Source: Deltaproteobacteria bacterium
Lineage (GTDB): Bacteria; Myxococcota_A; Polyangia; Polyangiales; JADJMO01
Assembly (NCBI GenBank): GCA_016182965.1
Contig: JACPFM010000125.1
Span: forward strand, 1 to 34,972
DNA: 34,972 nt
Direction of reading: 5' to 3'
The notes under the pieces were generated by a model, which was given only the letters and a program-made list of their open reading frames with translations, ran no database searches and was not told where the DNA came from. Positions 34,574 to 34,972 of this stretch are shown in pieces. The first letter of the stretch is position 1, and each line of letters starts with the position of its first letter. The position numbers and the translations under genes are program-made.

Positions 34574-34972
34574 CGATCCGCTCCCCACGGGGAGCGGCCC
34601 CGTTGAAGCGGGTCCGCCGGCTTCGCCTCCGGCTTGGTCTCGGTCGCCGATCCGCTCCCCACGGGGAGCGGCCCCGTTGAAGCTGCCCCTGCACCTGCAT
34701 GTGCACGGAGTTGCCTCGCGATCCGCTCCCCACGGGGAGCGGCCCCGTTGAAGCGACGGCCGGGTAGAAGATCGTGACAAAGCAGCCGCCGATCCGCTCC
34801 CCACGGGGAGCGGCCCCGTTGAAGCAGCGCCCGCGTGCACGTTCCAGAGACGCGGGCGGCACGATCCGCTCCCCACGGGGAGCGGCCCCGTTGAAGCGGA
34901 GGCGGTCGCGCGTCCGTTGGCTTGGCGCTCCGTGCGATCCGCTCCCCACGGGGAGCGGCCCCGTTGAAGCAC
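34574..34972 (+). CRISPR. CRISPR array, six 36-bp repeats visible, continues past the window
   Basis: Identical 36-bp repeats start at 34574, 34648, 34719, 34790, 34862 and 34935. Each begins CGATCCGCTCC and ends GGCCCCGTTGAAGC. An internal palindrome (CCGCTCCC-CACG-GGGAGCGG) gives an eight-bp stem with a four-base loop, suitable for cleavage by the Cas6 half of Csb2. The five complete spacers are 38, 35, 35, 36 and 37 bp and all differ. The sixth starts at 34971. The terminal GTTGAAGC would form the crRNA 5' handle if transcription is rightward, with the leader at 34401-34573. Six perfect repeats suggest a recent, active leader-proximal end. Confidence 0.97.

Overview
The window is very GC-rich and looks chromosomal. 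Its gene content fits a myxobacterium-like member of the Myxococcota (Polyangia type): a Ser/Thr protein kinase fused to a receiver domain, DUF6600 and beta-propeller lipoproteins, and a Cys-rich secreted-protein remnant. This placement rests on gene style only, since no rRNA or tRNA gene is visible.

Positions 1-20,100 are mostly ordinary chromosome. On the left edge are a truncated minus-strand ORF and two decayed genes. Then come a minus-strand regulatory operon (ECF sigma factor, LytS-like histidine kinase, frameshifted LytTR response regulator), a small Cys-containing ORF divergent from a ROK sugar kinase, a small helical ORF, a DUF6600 lipoprotein, a frameshifted zinc alcohol dehydrogenase, a small heat-shock protein with a good sigma-54 type promoter, the kinase-receiver fusion, a PEBP protein and FtsH. 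Further right are the Memo/AMMECR1 pair, a DUF2267 protein, a short unknown ORF, a SagB-type nitroreductase lipoprotein, class I fumarase, a beta-propeller lipoprotein and a small charged ORF. Two intergenic gaps carry mirrored arrays of a 7-bp repeat.

Positions 20,100-34,972 hold a type I-G (formerly I-U) CRISPR-Cas locus. The effector operon is cas3 (helicase first, HD nuclease last), csx17 (cas8g), cas7/csb1 (one-base frameshift) and csb2 (Cas5-Cas6). A 2.7-kb accessory block follows. It contains one intact and two progressively shortened copies of a small SEC-C-motif gene, a UPF0175 antitoxin with an internally deleted DUF3368 PIN toxin, and a minus-strand nucleotidyltransferase with a small partner. 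Next come the cas4-cas1 fusion, cas2, an uncharacterised helical protein gene, a short leader with two inverted repeats, and a CRISPR array of identical 36-bp repeats that runs off the right edge.

Three observations deserve most attention. First, degenerate fragments of the CRISPR repeat lie just upstream of cas3, arranged like a stand-alone crRNA-like gene of the CreA or Cas-regulating RNA kind, next to a 61-residue ORF. Second, the locus between the effector and adaptation genes holds serially truncated SEC-C genes and broken toxin-antitoxin genes. Third, matching arrays of a palindromic 22-bp repeat bracket the whole cas gene set. Five coding regions carry apparent frameshifts, so sequence errors must be excluded before calling them pseudogenes.
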